Source: Photorhabdus sp. CRCIA-P01
Lineage (GTDB): Bacteria; Pseudomonadota; Gammaproteobacteria; Enterobacterales; Enterobacteriaceae
Assembly: GCF_003545805.1 (NCBI RefSeq)
Contig: NZ_NMQR01000004.1
Coordinates: 62,001 to 126,000, forward strand
Length of the DNA: 64,000 nt
Reading direction: 5' to 3'
Position numbers and translations under genes: made by a program. Below the pieces are notes generated by a model. The model worked only from the letters and a program-made list of their open reading frames with translations. It was not told the origin of the DNA and ran no database searches. Position 1 is the stretch's first letter. Every line of letters begins with the position of its first letter. This document shows positions 48,964 through 58,843 of this stretch, piece by piece.

Positions 48964-49376
48964 TGTTTTCTCATTTGATGTAACGATATAACGCAACTGG
49001 CTTCTAACTCGAACCAGCCAGGCGCAATCTCACTCGCGCCTGTCCAGCGGTGATAAAACCGGGCTAAACGTTCATCATTAAGGGGAGAATCAACCAAAGT
49101 ATTAACTTGACCATAAAGACGGCTGCCCGGCCCAAGCACTGCCATCGTTGCTGTTGCCAACAGATAAAGAGGCGCAAACGGATTAGCAAGCCCTCGGCGC
49201 TGCCGGGTACGGCGTAACATCACGATCCAAACTCGCGGTGCATCACAACGCCAGGCAATTTCACAACCTTCACACCACACACGCCAGCCAAGAGGAATTG
49301 GGCTACTCCCCATACAATGAGGCTGCACTGAATAACCTTGCTCCTCAAACCAAGGTATAAGGGGATCACGGTTCAT
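48948..49376 (-). CDS. lcrR: T3SS regulator LcrR (PcrR)
   Basis: 142 residues from ATG 49376, which overlaps the lcrD stop (ATGA). Starts [20 protein letters not shown]; basic centre ([19 protein letters not shown]). LcrR is needed for correct LcrG/low-calcium control in Yersinia; mechanism not settled. Confidence 0.85.
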   Translation of the reverse strand: MNRDPLIPWFEEQGYSVQPHCMGSSPIPLGWRVWCEGCEIAWRCDAPRVWIVMLRRTRQRRGLANPFAPLYLLATATMAVLGPGSRLYGQVNTLVDSPLNDERLARFYHRWTGASEIAPGWFELEASCVISLHQMRKQQKKV

Positions 49377-51490
49377 AAACACACCCTACCAAGCGGTTGA
49401 ATATTGATCTGTTGAGTCAACTCTTGATACGAGAGCACTGGCAAGCCGTGGTGATCACCTTCAATTAACTTACGTACATAACGGCGAATATCCATTGATA
49501 CGATCAACACCGGCTTATTTTGCATTTGCGTTAAATCGCCCACCGTTTTTTTCATCTGTTCAAGGAAACTTTGCGTTACCGCCGGATCTAGTGCCAGATA
49601 ACTACCCGCGCTCGTTTGACGAATACCTCCCCGAATCTGCTCCTCTACCTGCTGATCCAACAGATAGGCGGGCAAAATGTTGTTGCCATTAGCATACTTG
49701 TAACAAATGTAACGCTTAAGGCTACTGCGAATATATTCCGTCAACTGCACTACATCTTTTTCCTTCTGACCCCACACCACCATAGCTTCGAGAATCGTAC
49801 GTGTATTACGAATAGAGATGTCCTCTCCAACCAATCGTTGCAGTATCTCCGTCATCCGCTGCAATGGGATTATGCGCATAGCCTCCTTGACCAACTCCCC
49901 ATAACTACCTTCCATCTGTTCCAGAAGATAACGGGTTTCCTGCACGCCAATAAAATCTTCAGCGTACTCCCGCAACACATGTGACAAATGCCAAGTGATC
50001 ACTTGAGACATGGATAAAAACGCCAGCCTTGATTTAGCCAAACGTTCCTGATGTGCTTCGGCTACCCACAGGGTAGGCTGATTAGGTAATAGCGGTTCCC
50101 CTTCTTCATAAGGGATAGCCAGTAACTCCAACTGATTAGTCGGTTCCTGTACCAGCAAATGTGCTGAACGCAGCCGACCACGGGCAACAGGCACCTCTTG
50201 TAGTTGGATCAGGTATTCTCCCTCCTTCATTCCCTCATTAAAACGTAAGTGAATACCTGGAAAGGGTACGCCCAAATCTAAATAGAGTGCACGTCGTACT
50301 CGTATTAATTCATCATTCAGTGAAATAGCTTCCAGCTCAGCCTGTAATCCCGCATCCACATCAATAAGTAAAGGAACCGTCATAGCAAATTCCTCTTTCT
50401 CACCCAGTTTTCCAGTTTTGGCCTTACTGCCGCTCTTAGGTTTAGGTTTGGCCGCTGGTGCACCTGCCCCCTGAGCTAACAGGCTAGGAAGATCAGCTTG
50501 CTGACTGGCATTGGCTTGTCGCTGGCGCTGAAACAGAAAATAACCGCCACCCGCCACCACCAGTGCAAGTATTAAGAAAGTTAATGTAGGGAATCCAGGA
50601 ATAAGGCCAAATAGCACCAATAAAACACCGCCAATCAATAGTGCCTTTGGTTGAGCAACGACCTGATCACCAATCTCACTACCCAGATCAGAGGAGTCTT
50701 CCGACGAAACTCGGGTAACAATGATGCCTGCCGTAATCGCAATCAACAGGGCAGGAACCTGAGAGACCATACCATCACCAACGGTCAAAATGGCGTAGAG
50801 CTGCAATGCATCGGACGCTGACATCCCTTTCTGGGTGACACCTATGGTTATCCCGCCCAAAATGTTGACAAAGATGATGAGGAGACTCGCAATCGCATCA
50901 CCCTTAACAAATTTCATCGCACCATCCATCGAACCAAACATCTGGCTCTCTTTTTCGATAATGCTACGCCTCTCCCTAGCTTCATGGACGTCAATAACAC
51001 CAGCACGCATATCTCCGTCGATACTCATCTGCTTGCCAGGCATAGCATCAAGAGAAAAGCGAGCACTAACCTCAGCCACCCGCTCCGAACCTTTGGTTAT
51101 GACGATAAATTGTACAATTGTGATGATCAAAAAGATTACTATCCCGACAATCAAGTTACCACCGACAACGAAATTACCGAAGGTATAGACTATCTTACCG
51201 GCATCCGCTTGCAGGAGAATCATCCGGGTGGTACTGACGGAAAGCGCCAAACGAAATAGCGTTGTCACCAGCAAGACCGCAGGAAAAGCGGAAAATTGTA
51301 AAGGGGAATTTATATAGACAGCCATCATCATGAGCACAACAGAGATGGTCATATTAATGGCGATCAAAATGTCAAGTAGGATAGGCGGAAGCGGCAACAC
51401 CATCATGAAGACCACAGCTAGCAACAACATTGCCAACATGATGTCTTTACGCTCACCAATCAGGCGCAATAACTCAAACCCACGGTTCAT
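49373..51490 (-). CDS. sctV: T3SS export gate LcrD (YscV/PcrD, SctV)
   Basis: 705 residues. Seven to eight N-terminal membrane segments over ~320 residues, with the FHIPEP-family signature around [20 protein letters not shown], then a cytoplasmic domain that forms the nonameric export ring and binds chaperone-substrate complexes. Overlaps yscY by 4 bases and lcrR by 4 bases. Confidence 0.96.
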   Translation of the reverse strand: MNRGFELLRLIGERKDIMLAMLLLAVVFMMVLPLPPILLDILIAINMTISVVLMMMAVYINSPLQFSAFPAVLLVTTLFRLALSVSTTRMILLQADAGKIVYTFGNFVVGGNLIVGIVIFLIITIVQFIVITKGSERVAEVSARFSLDAMPGKQMSIDGDMRAGVIDVHEARERRSIIEKESQMFGSMDGAMKFVKGDAIASLLIIFVNILGGITIGVTQKGMSASDALQLYAILTVGDGMVSQVPALLIAITAGIIVTRVSSEDSSDLGSEIGDQVVAQPKALLIGGVLLVLFGLIPGFPTLTFLILALVVAGGGYFLFQRQRQANASQQADLPSLLAQGAGAPAAKPKPKSGSKAKTGKLGEKEEFAMTVPLLIDVDAGLQAELEAISLNDELIRVRRALYLDLGVPFPGIHLRFNEGMKEGEYLIQLQEVPVARGRLRSAHLLVQEPTNQLELLAIPYEEGEPLLPNQPTLWVAEAHQERLAKSRLAFLSMSQVITWHLSHVLREYAEDFIGVQETRYLLEQMEGSYGELVKEAMRIIPLQRMTEILQRLVGEDISIRNTRTILEAMVVWGQKEKDVVQLTEYIRSSLKRYICYKYANGNNILPAYLLDQQVEEQIRGGIRQTSAGSYLALDPAVTQSFLEQMKKTVGDLTQMQNKPVLIVSMDIRRYVRKLIEGDHHGLPVLSYQELTQQINIQPLGRVCL

Positions 51491-51822
51491 AACAGAGCCT
51501 CTTGAGCGAGATAACGCTGATAAGCACTGCGTGCTTCTTCCAGATTCCCTTCCTGTTGACAGGCACGGCTAACACAAAGCCAGAGGGCGGCGCTTTGTTC
51601 ACCCTGCTCTTGTAAGAGAGTGCAATGTTCTTTTGCTATGCTCCCCTCTTGCAGTTTAAGTAATGAAACCACCAAGGCACGACGCCCTTCCTGATGTTCA
51701 GGATGCAAAACCAGTAATGCATCCAATAAAATACGAGCTCGGTCAGGATGACCGTATTGAAGTTGAAGCCAGCCGAGTAGCAACAGAGCGCTCTGCTGTT
51801 TAGCACTGAGAGTCATGGTCAT
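51487..51822 (-). CDS. yscY: T3SS chaperone YscY (Pcr4)
   Basis: 111 residues, TPR-like ([40 protein letters not shown]). It binds YscX and both are needed for early export. Overlaps yscX by 4 bases. Confidence 0.87.
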   Translation of the reverse strand: MTMTLSAKQQSALLLLGWLQLQYGHPDRARILLDALLVLHPEHQEGRRALVVSLLKLQEGSIAKEHCTLLQEQGEQSAALWLCVSRACQQEGNLEEARSAYQRYLAQEALL

Positions 51823-52184
51823 ACCTTGTGCAACAGGTGCAGAGCCATCTGCAACAACTGTTCATCTTGATTCATCTTTTCCAACAGGGAGACAGCATGC
51901 TGTACCCTGATGTCATTACCTTGTTGCAAAATTGTACGCAGACCACTAACAGCCTGACGAAAATCATGTGGACGCAACAGAGAGTGAAACCCATCTTGCG
52001 GACAAGCAAAAGCCAACAAAGCCTGATCAGCCTTGTTGGCCGGATAAAGACGTGCGGCGTGAGTCTCAACGGATTGACCATCGGGCAACAATGCGTAGCG
52101 ATCAGGTAAGCTAACCTCTATCTCTTCCCGACTGATCGCCGTAAGTTGCTCAATTCCTATATGGGCGGCAGCGATTTTGCTCAC
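51819..52184 (-). CDS. yscX: T3SS export protein YscX (Pcr3)
   Basis: 121 residues. Family-typical GIEQLTAISREEIEVSLPDR, LYPANKADQALLAF and C-terminal SLLEKMNQDEQLLQMALHL. Early secreted component that works with YscY and LcrD. Overlaps sycN and yscY by 4 bases each. Confidence 0.87.
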   Translation of the reverse strand: MSKIAAAHIGIEQLTAISREEIEVSLPDRYALLPDGQSVETHAARLYPANKADQALLAFACPQDGFHSLLRPHDFRQAVSGLRTILQQGNDIRVQHAVSLLEKMNQDEQLLQMALHLLHKV

Positions 52185-52552
52185 GAAGCGAGCACCTCAC
52201 GCTGTACTCTTAGCAAAGAGCGAAATGCCTGATGCAGCAAGGGCAAGGTTATATGTCGTTCATCTAATGTCACGAACAATAACAGACGATCTTCTCCCAG
52301 CCAGCCACAGCGCAAGGGCAGTTCAGGCCCCTGACCACTGAAAGTGAGCAGCATCGCCTTAACCATTACCTCTTTTCCCTGATGCCAAGGAATCTCACGA
52401 GCCAGCCAAAGTGTTAACGCGCCACCATAGTGCTCAATTTGTAACGTACCAGAATATTCAAAATCGATTTGGATCAAGGGGCTAGAAGCATCAGACATCT
52501 CCATACCTAAATCCTGACAAAACTGGAGTAACTGTGGTTCTATCCAGTTCAT
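52181..52552 (-). CDS. sycN: T3SS chaperone SycN (Pcr2)
   Basis: 123 residues from ATG 52552, which overlaps the tyeA stop; 123 is also the Yersinia SycN length. Class I chaperone fold, starting NWIEPQLLQFCQDLGMEM. It pairs with YscB to chaperone the plug LopN/YopN; yscB is present at 63236. Confidence 0.88.
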   Translation of the reverse strand: MNWIEPQLLQFCQDLGMEMSDASSPLIQIDFEYSGTLQIEHYGGALTLWLAREIPWHQGKEVMVKAMLLTFSGQGPELPLRCGWLGEDRLLLFVTLDERHITLPLLHQAFRSLLRVQREVLAS

Positions 52553-52836
52553 GATGCTCCCTCTCCCGACCACAATTCGTCTTCTTCTCTCTCAATTGCT
52601 GTATCTAGCGCCAGTTGACAAGCATTAAGCAGGTTTTGGCGCTGTTCTTCATCACTGAACACTTCTACCGGAATCAATCGAATCAATCGTTTCAACTCCC
52701 GGTAGAAATGAATTTGAGCTTGGCTATCCTGCAATCCCAAAGCATGACCGAGCATTTCAACATCCCGCACATTGGCCCAACGTTTCTCAACCAGAGAAAC
52801 GACATCCCCCATAAGGTCAGAAGGCCCGTATGCCAT
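52549..52836 (-). CDS. tyeA: T3SS gatekeeper partner TyeA (Pcr1)
   Basis: 95 residues. VSLVEKRWANVRDVEMLGHA is the conserved TyeA core. It binds the C-terminus of LopN to hold the secretion channel closed. Overlaps the end of lopN by 20 bases, which resembles the arrangement where frameshifting can fuse YopN and TyeA. Confidence 0.9.
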   Translation of the reverse strand: MAYGPSDLMGDVVSLVEKRWANVRDVEMLGHALGLQDSQAQIHFYRELKRLIRLIPVEVFSDEEQRQNLLNACQLALDTAIEREEDELWSGEGAS

Positions 52837-53689
52837 GACTTTCCCCCTCTACCACGCTTTTCCATAAATGCTCGACCTGAACCGATAAACTGTTAAGCAA
52901 ACGGAGTTTATGCATGTCACTCATCACACGTTCCAACTTAATAGGATCAAGTTGCCGCTGTTGGCTGTCTAGATCAGCACTCAACGCTTTCATGATGAAT
53001 CCTGTTACTTCCATCAGGGAACTACTCTTGAAATTGGATTGAATATCCCGCCAGGCAGCCGACAACCCTTGATAATCCATAACCGCATCACGATAGATGT
53101 TGCGCAATGCTTGCAAATTACCAACCCCATTTCTAGCTGCTACCGTCGCATCAGGCGTAATGCGAGCGCCCAACTCGATAGCAATTCCCTGCTCTTGCGC
53201 TAAACGAGACAATTCCTGTTCAACCAATGTCAATATGGCATGTGCCTCTGGCCTGCCTGCCAGCGCATCGCGGGCCTGACTTAGCGCATAGAATTGCTCA
53301 CTCACCTCTCCAGAGAAACTTTCCAGATAAGCCTGTAGTTGAGCAATATTAGTCAACTGAGCACTATTTAAGTGAGAGATCAATGCGTTGACTTTTTGTT
53401 GACGCTCTAAATCTGGCACCTTCTGCAAATATTCACCCACCAGCGTCTCAATTTCTCGCACCCTGGCATGTCCATCGCTAACTTTACGTTTAGAGAGTGG
53501 CATATCCTTGCGTTCCGAAAATGCAAAAGTCATCTCTTCGGCCGCATCAGCAAAAGACTGGGATGCTGATACCAGCACGACTTTCTCTCCCTGAAATTGA
53601 CCTACCTTAGCCTGTTCCTGTTGTGCGGTAACCCCGGCACCCAGTTCTGATAAAGTTACCGAATGAAGATGATTCTGGATAATATCCAT
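52817..53689 (-). CDS. sctW: T3SS gatekeeper LopN (YopN/PopN, SctW)
   Basis: 290 residues. Unstructured N-terminal secretion signal, then the HrpJ-type helical domain (FADAAEEMTFAFSERKD, VGEYLQKVPDLERQQKV) and a C-terminal TyeA-binding part (SDMHKLRLLNSLSVQVEHLW). It plugs the export channel until host contact. First gene of the long leftward unit to lcrR; its ExsA-like box is 63 bases upstream. Confidence 0.92.
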   Translation of the reverse strand: MDIIQNHLHSVTLSELGAGVTAQQEQAKVGQFQGEKVVLVSASQSFADAAEEMTFAFSERKDMPLSKRKVSDGHARVREIETLVGEYLQKVPDLERQQKVNALISHLNSAQLTNIAQLQAYLESFSGEVSEQFYALSQARDALAGRPEAHAILTLVEQELSRLAQEQGIAIELGARITPDATVAARNGVGNLQALRNIYRDAVMDYQGLSAAWRDIQSNFKSSSLMEVTGFIMKALSADLDSQQRQLDPIKLERVMSDMHKLRLLNSLSVQVEHLWKSVVEGESHGIRAF

Positions 53690-53725
53690 AGTCTACCTTG
53701 TCATGTCAGAGTTAATAATGAACAA

Positions 53726-53776
53726 ATTATAAAGATACCGTCCCAGTGCCTATGCCAAAATCAGTCGTGAATTTTT
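53726..53776 (-). promoter_or_regulatory. ExsA-like promoter of lopN
   Basis: A 25-bp box at 53752-53776 on the minus strand: AAAAATTCACGACTG at its 5' end and TTGGCAT at its 3' end. A perfect -10 TATAAT at 53726-53731 begins exactly 20 nt after it. Confidence 0.78.
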
Positions 53777-53915
53777 AGCAAAACCTGCCGTAACTCAAGG
53801 AAGAGCCCTTTTGCTCTGATATAAGACTTATAAAACATGAGCAACACGCTGTGAATAAAATAGAAAATTTCACCGATAAAGCAGAGAACAGCCAGGTAAA
53901 CTCCAACCATTTTCT

Positions 53916-53966
53916 AAAAACTCCCGACTCAGATTGCAATCCCTTCCTCCTTCCCTTCTTTATAGT
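53916..53966 (+). promoter_or_regulatory. ExsA-like promoter of the yscN-U operon
   Basis: A 25-bp box at 53916-53940: AAAAACTCCCGACTC then AGATTGCAAT. The -10 TATAGT (53961-53966) begins exactly 20 nt after it and 29 bases before yscN. It is divergent from the lopN promoter with ~140 bases between the boxes. Confidence 0.78.
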
Positions 53967-53994
53967 ATTCGTAGCAGAGGTTATATAAACGATC

Positions 53995-55317
53995 ATGAAG
54001 CTTTCCCTTGACCATATTCCCGGCAAAATGCGCCACGCCATTAATGAATGCCGACTAATTCAGATTCGCGGCAGGGTTACTCAGGTCACGGGTACACTAC
54101 TTAAAGCCGTTATTCCCGGTGTGCGGATAGGTGAACTTTGTCATTTACGTAATCCTGATAACTCGCTGTCACTTTTGGCAGAAGTCATTGGGTTCCAACA
54201 ACATCAAGCCTTGCTAACACCTCTTGGCGAGATGTTTGGTATTTCTTCAAATACTGAAGTGAGTCCAACCGGAGCCATGCACCAAGTTGGCGTGGGTGAC
54301 TACCTGTTAGGACAAGTCCTTGATGGGCTAGGTAATCCATTTTCCGGCGGTCAATTACCGGAGCCACAAGCCTGGTATCCGGTTTACCGAGATGCGCCGG
54401 CCCCCATGAGTCGTAAACGGATTGAGCACCCGCTCTCTCTCGGTGTGCGAGCTATTGATGGCTTACTCACTTGTGGTGAAGGTCAACGTATGGGGATTTT
54501 TGCCGCAGCCGGTGGCGGAAAAAGTACACTGTTATCTACGTTGATTCGTAGCGCCGAAGTCGACGTTACCGTGCTGGCACTCATCGGTGAACGTGGCCGT
54601 GAAGTGCGGGAATTTATCGAATCAGATCTCGGTGAAGAGGGGCTAAAACGCTCAGTGCTGGTGGTAGCAACCTCAGATCGCCCAGCAATGGAGCGAGCTA
54701 AAGCAGGATTTGTCGCTACATCAATCGCTGAATATTTTCGTGATCAAGGCAAACGTGTACTCCTACTGATGGATTCAGTGACCCGTTTCGCCCGAGCGCA
54801 ACGAGAAATAGGTCTGGCTGCCGGCGAGCCGCCAACCCGACGTGGTTATCCCCCGTCCGTGTTTGCCGCTTTGCCACGGCTAATGGAACGTGCTGGTCAA
54901 TCCGACAAAGGTTCGATTACCGCCCTCTATACCGTCTTGGTGGAAGGCGATGACATGACAGAGCCTGTGGCAGACGAGACCCGCTCTATCCTTGATGGTC
55001 ACATTATTTTGTCACGTAAGCTGGCTGCGGCTAACCACTATCCAGCTATTGATGTGTTACGTTCCGCCAGCAGGGTGATGAATCAAATTATCACTCCTGA
55101 ACATCAGGCTCAGGCTGGCCTGCTGCGCAAATGGCTAGCTAAATATGAAGAAATTGAGCTCTTGTTGCAGATTGGAGAGTATCAAAAAGGGCAAGATCCC
55201 GTTGCCGACACTGCCATTGCGCGCATTGAAGCAATACGTGGCTGGTTACGCCAAGGCACCCATGAGCCGAGTGATTTACCGCAAACCTTAGCTCAATTAC
55301 AGCAGATAACAAAATAA
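53995..55317 (+). CDS. sctN: T3SS ATPase YscN (SctN)
   Basis: 440 residues. F1-beta-like hexameric ATPase: Walker A AAGGGKST at 171-178 with K176, Walker [13 protein letters not shown], and the family [15 protein letters not shown] segment. It strips chaperones and unfolds substrates at the base of the injectisome. The stop overlaps the yscO start (TAATG). Confidence 0.97.
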   Translation: MKLSLDHIPGKMRHAINECRLIQIRGRVTQVTGTLLKAVIPGVRIGELCHLRNPDNSLSLLAEVIGFQQHQALLTPLGEMFGISSNTEVSPTGAMHQVGVGDYLLGQVLDGLGNPFSGGQLPEPQAWYPVYRDAPAPMSRKRIEHPLSLGVRAIDGLLTCGEGQRMGIFAAAGGGKSTLLSTLIRSAEVDVTVLALIGERGREVREFIESDLGEEGLKRSVLVVATSDRPAMERAKAGFVATSIAEYFRDQGKRVLLLMDSVTRFARAQREIGLAAGEPPTRRGYPPSVFAALPRLMERAGQSDKGSITALYTVLVEGDDMTEPVADETRSILDGHIILSRKLAAANHYPAIDVLRSASRVMNQIITPEHQAQAGLLRKWLAKYEEIELLLQIGEYQKGQDPVADTAIARIEAIRGWLRQGTHEPSDLPQTLAQLQQITK

Positions 55318-55778
55318 TGATTAGCCGTTTACAACGCATAAAAACCTTGCGAGTCGAACGCGCTGAAAAACATTTTTCCTTGCAACAAACGAAACTACAA
55401 ATGGCCCGTCAGCACCATCAGCAGGCTTTGCAAACCTTGCAAGATTACTGTCAATGGCGAATAGAAGAAGAGCAACGGCTTTTTGAATTATGTCAGGGCC
55501 AACCTATTGACCGCAAAGGTCTTGAACGCTGGCAGCAACAAGTTGCCCTGTTACGCGAAAATGAAGCGCAACTGGAAAAACAAGTGGCTGAAATGACCGA
55601 AAAAGTGGAGCTGGAACTCCGTCAATTACAAGAATGTCAACGTGTACTGCACCACGCACGCCAACAGCAAGAAAAATTTAATGAATTGGGTCGCCAGCAA
55701 CAAGAGGCGATCCGTGCCCAAGGTGAATACCAGGAAGAGCTGGAACAAGAAGAGTTCCATCGCCAAGAAAGAGTGTAA
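55317..55778 (+). CDS. sctO: T3SS stalk protein YscO (SctO)
   Basis: 153 residues, almost entirely coiled coil (RVERAEKHFSLQQTKLQMAR, NEAQLEKQVAEMTEKVELEL). Central stalk between ATPase and export gate. Coupled to yscN by a one-base overlap. Confidence 0.9.
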   Translation: MISRLQRIKTLRVERAEKHFSLQQTKLQMARQHHQQALQTLQDYCQWRIEEEQRLFELCQGQPIDRKGLERWQQQVALLRENEAQLEKQVAEMTEKVELELRQLQECQRVLHHARQQQEKFNELGRQQQEAIRAQGEYQEELEQEEFHRQERV

Positions 55779-55789
55779 AACAGAAGAGT

Positions 55790-56998
55790 ATGAACCCACT
55801 GACAGCCATCAGCAAAGGTGTCTCCTCCCTCCCAACGTCGTCCCCCACAGAGGCAGACGCAGATTTGCAACGCCGTTTCGAGCTAGCTATCACCTCTCAC
55901 GCCGCCAACACACGCCAGTCAACCACACGACGGGCGGAACAACCGTTAACCAACACGACAACAAACAGTAAAACTGCCGATCAACATGACACACATGACT
56001 CAGATGAGGAGCAGCCCTCATTCGACTCTCCCCAACCGGCAATTCTGGCAATTGATGATCCACGCAAGCAAGCCCTAGCATTGTCAGGTCATAACATACC
56101 TACATTGCCTCAAAATCAGAAAAAAAGCTTATTAGGCTCCGTTCATCACCTTAGTGAGATCACTAACGAGATAAGGGAGTCTCTGCCAACACCCGAAGTC
56201 CCAACACGTCAGTCAAACCTGAACACCTTGTCAGTTTCTGACCTAAAACCGGTTGATATCATGTCCTCTGTGACTTCTTATCCTGACACAACCGAGATTC
56301 CTGTACCGCAAGACGCAAACGATGAACTGGCATATCATACAGTTATGCAAACAACACTTGGGATGCAAACAACGCCTGGCCGATCCCCATCTCAGCCAGA
56401 CACACAATACGGTTCCACTCTTCATCAACAGACAGACCCGACTTTACCTATACCTGCCCGCCATGCCAACGAAATCAACACTGCGGAAAGAAAAACACTA
56501 GCTGAAATCGAGACATACCAGTTGTTGGTATCAAAGCCAAAAGAGTCCGACTCTCAATCCTCTCACTCTGGTGGATCAGAAGGGAAAACGCCTTTCTTCC
56601 CACAAACACAACTTCTGCCGGGGGAGCGCATCCTCGCCTCAATGCAAGCAACTTCAACCATATCTCCTCTTTTGGCAGCGTTGATCGACAAACTGAGTGT
56701 GGAGATCAGTATCGAACTAACACAGCAGCAGCGTCCGGCGACATTACATCTGACACTCCCTGGCTTGGGGGAGCTTGAGATCCAACTCACCAACGAGCAT
56801 GGCAAACTTCAAATAGAGATTTTGGCGAATCCCGCCGCTCAACAACTCTTGAAACAGGCACGTTTTGAACTGATTGAACGTTTACAGCTTCTTTACCCAA
56901 CACAAACTGTCGAACTCTCCCTTCCGTCTCAAACGGATGGTGAACACGGATCACGTCAACGTCGCAGTGTATATGAAGAATGGAAAAAAGATGCATGA
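55790..56998 (+). CDS. sctP: T3SS needle-length regulator YscP (SctP)
   Basis: 402 residues. A long low-complexity Ser/Thr/Pro/Gln-rich ruler region (about 20-280), then the globular T3S4 substrate-switch domain (about 290-390: ALIDKLSVEISIELTQQQRP, LPGLGELEIQLTNEHGKLQI). It sets needle length and flips YscU specificity. Position between yscO and yscQ supports the call; the ruler part is poorly conserved. Confidence 0.88.
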   Translation: MNPLTAISKGVSSLPTSSPTEADADLQRRFELAITSHAANTRQSTTRRAEQPLTNTTTNSKTADQHDTHDSDEEQPSFDSPQPAILAIDDPRKQALALSGHNIPTLPQNQKKSLLGSVHHLSEITNEIRESLPTPEVPTRQSNLNTLSVSDLKPVDIMSSVTSYPDTTEIPVPQDANDELAYHTVMQTTLGMQTTPGRSPSQPDTQYGSTLHQQTDPTLPIPARHANEINTAERKTLAEIETYQLLVSKPKESDSQSSHSGGSEGKTPFFPQTQLLPGERILASMQATSTISPLLAALIDKLSVEISIELTQQQRPATLHLTLPGLGELEIQLTNEHGKLQIEILANPAAQQLLKQARFELIERLQLLYPTQTVELSLPSQTDGEHGSRQRRSVYEEWKKDA

Positions 56999-57924
56999 AT
57001 AGCCTGACCTTATCCAAAGTTTCATTGGAAGAATTAACGCTGCATCAGACTCTGAGTCGCCACCAGCAACAATTTAGTTGGGATAATAGCCATCTCTCCC
57101 TAGATGTGATCTCCCCTCCCCAAACGTTAGACAGGGTACTGATCGCCCATTGGCAGGGACAAACTTTTTCCTTTTACTGCCATGCAGCCGAGCTAGCGCT
57201 GTGGCTCGCTCCTGATCTACAACAAGCGGACCTCACATCACTCCCTCAAGATCTGCTGTTGGCACTACTGGAATATCAGAGCAAAGTGCTACCCACTCTA
57301 TCATGGTCAGCACTGAGTACCACGTCAGAACGCCCTTTGTCAGCTTGTTTACGACTATGCTTTGAACGGCCAGGGGCCACATTGCCGCTCTGGTTACCAG
57401 AGCCATCCCCCTTAATTGCCATATTGCCAAAACGTCAACTTGGCGAATGCCTGCCTATTCCATTACGACTTTCTCTACAATGGGGGGCAATAATCCTGAC
57501 TTTAGATAGGTTTCGTACTCTGGAATCAGGGGATGTGCTGCTACTGCCCCCACAGCAACAATCAGATGACCCTTTATTAGTACATCTGGAAGGACGCCCT
57601 TGGGCCTATTTTAAATCCCATGACCATAAATTGGAGTTAATCACTATGCACACACCTTCTCCTGACAGTTCCGACAACACTCTGCCAGTAACAGACTTAA
57701 ACGATCTTGAGGTTCATATCAGTTTCGAAGTGGGCCGTCAGACCTTGGATCTACAGACACTCACCAGCCTGCAACCCGGCTCATTACTCGATCTTGGTGT
57801 TCCTTCGGACGGTGAAGTTCGTATTCTCGTCAATCAGAAATGCCTGGGCTCAGGGCGGTTGGTGGATATTGAGGGACGTCTGGGAGTAAGAGTCGAACAT
57901 CTCTCCGTGGAGAAACAATCATGA
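56995..57924 (+). CDS. sctQ: T3SS C-ring protein YscQ (SctQ)
   Basis: 309 residues from ATG 56995, which overlaps the yscP stop (ATGA); an earlier in-frame ATG lies inside yscP. The C-terminal SpoA/FliN domain (LEVHISFEVGRQTLDLQTL, LVDIEGRLGVRVEHL) builds the cytosolic sorting platform. An internal start at M218 probably yields a separate YscQ-C product. Confidence 0.92.
   Translation: MNSLTLSKVSLEELTLHQTLSRHQQQFSWDNSHLSLDVISPPQTLDRVLIAHWQGQTFSFYCHAAELALWLAPDLQQADLTSLPQDLLLALLEYQSKVLPTLSWSALSTTSERPLSACLRLCFERPGATLPLWLPEPSPLIAILPKRQLGECLPIPLRLSLQWGAIILTLDRFRTLESGDVLLLPPQQQSDDPLLVHLEGRPWAYFKSHDHKLELITMHTPSPDSSDNTLPVTDLNDLEVHISFEVGRQTLDLQTLTSLQPGSLLDLGVPSDGEVRILVNQKCLGSGRLVDIEGRLGVRVEHLSVEKQS
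57646..57924 (+). CDS. Predicted internal product YscQ-C
   Basis: In frame inside sctQ. ATG 57646 is codon 218 of the full protein and has GGAG 9 bases upstream, in a stretch linking the two halves. It would give a 92-residue SpoA-domain protein. Yersinia YscQ is known to have an internal start at the same codon number; here it is a prediction. Confidence 0.6.
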   Translation: MHTPSPDSSDNTLPVTDLNDLEVHISFEVGRQTLDLQTLTSLQPGSLLDLGVPSDGEVRILVNQKCLGSGRLVDIEGRLGVRVEHLSVEKQS

Positions 57925-58574
57925 TCCAACTACCGAACGAATTGGATCTCATCATCGGTCTGGCTTTACTGGCTCTGCTTCCCTTTATTGCCGTGATGGC
58001 AACCTCTTTTCTCAAACTGGCTGTGGTATTTTCCTTACTGCGTAACGCGTTGGGCGTACAGCAGATCCCACCCAACATGGCTATGTACGGATTGGCAATT
58101 ATCCTCACTATCTATGTGATGGCTCCAGTGGGTTTCGCCACTCAAGATTACCTGCGTCAAAATGAAGTTTCATTCAGCAATGCGCAATCCGTCGATAAAT
58201 TTGTGGAAGAGGGCCTGACACCTTACCGGAATTTTCTCAAACAACATATTAAGCCCAGTGAACGTACTTTCTTTATCGATAGTACCCGACAAATTTGGCC
58301 AAGCCAGTATGCAGATCGGCTAGAACCAGACAGCCTATTGATACTGTTACCTGCCTTTACCGTCAGTGAATTAACCCGGGCTTTTGAAATTGGGTTTCTT
58401 CTTTATCTACCGTTTATTGCAATCGATCTCATTATTTCTAACATTCTGCTCGCAATGGGGATGATGATGGTTTCTCCAATGACTATCTCTCTGCCTTTCA
58501 AATTACTGTTATTTGTCCTGCTTGATGGCTGGACACGCCTGACACATGGCCTTGTTATCAGTTATGGAGATTGA
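57921..58574 (+). CDS. sctR: T3SS export apparatus YscR (SctR)
   Basis: 217 residues, four membrane segments, FliP family (PFIAVMATSFLKLAVVFSLL; LNALGVQQIPPNM-like RNALGVQQIPPNMAMYG). Core of the inner-membrane export pore with SctS and SctT. Overlaps yscQ by 4 bases. Confidence 0.95.
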   Translation: MIQLPNELDLIIGLALLALLPFIAVMATSFLKLAVVFSLLRNALGVQQIPPNMAMYGLAIILTIYVMAPVGFATQDYLRQNEVSFSNAQSVDKFVEEGLTPYRNFLKQHIKPSERTFFIDSTRQIWPSQYADRLEPDSLLILLPAFTVSELTRAFEIGFLLYLPFIAIDLIISNILLAMGMMMVSPMTISLPFKLLLFVLLDGWTRLTHGLVISYGD

Positions 58575-58576
58575 AT

Positions 58577-58843
58577 ATGAGTAATGCTGATATTTTGCAT
58601 TTCACTAGCCAATCTCTCTGGTTAGTGTTAATCCTTTCCCTACCACCGGTACTCATGGCTGCGGCAGTGGGAACATTGGTCTCGTTGATCCAAGCACTCA
58701 CCCAAATACAAGAACAAACATTGGGTTTTGTTATCAAATTAGTTGCGGTCATTATTACCCTATTCGCTACAGCTACCTGGCTTGGCAACGAACTCTACAG
58801 CTTCGCCAATATGACCTTTCTTAAGGTGCCACTGATCAAATGA
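58577..58843 (+). CDS. sctS: T3SS export apparatus YscS (SctS)
   Basis: 88 residues from ATG 58577 (GGAG 7 bases ahead), equal to Yersinia YscS; a TTG 6 bases earlier is unlikely. Two membrane helices, FliQ family (AAAVGTLVSLIQALTQIQEQ). Overlaps yscT by 4 bases. Confidence 0.93.
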   Translation: MSNADILHFTSQSLWLVLILSLPPVLMAAAVGTLVSLIQALTQIQEQTLGFVIKLVAVIITLFATATWLGNELYSFANMTFLKVPLIK

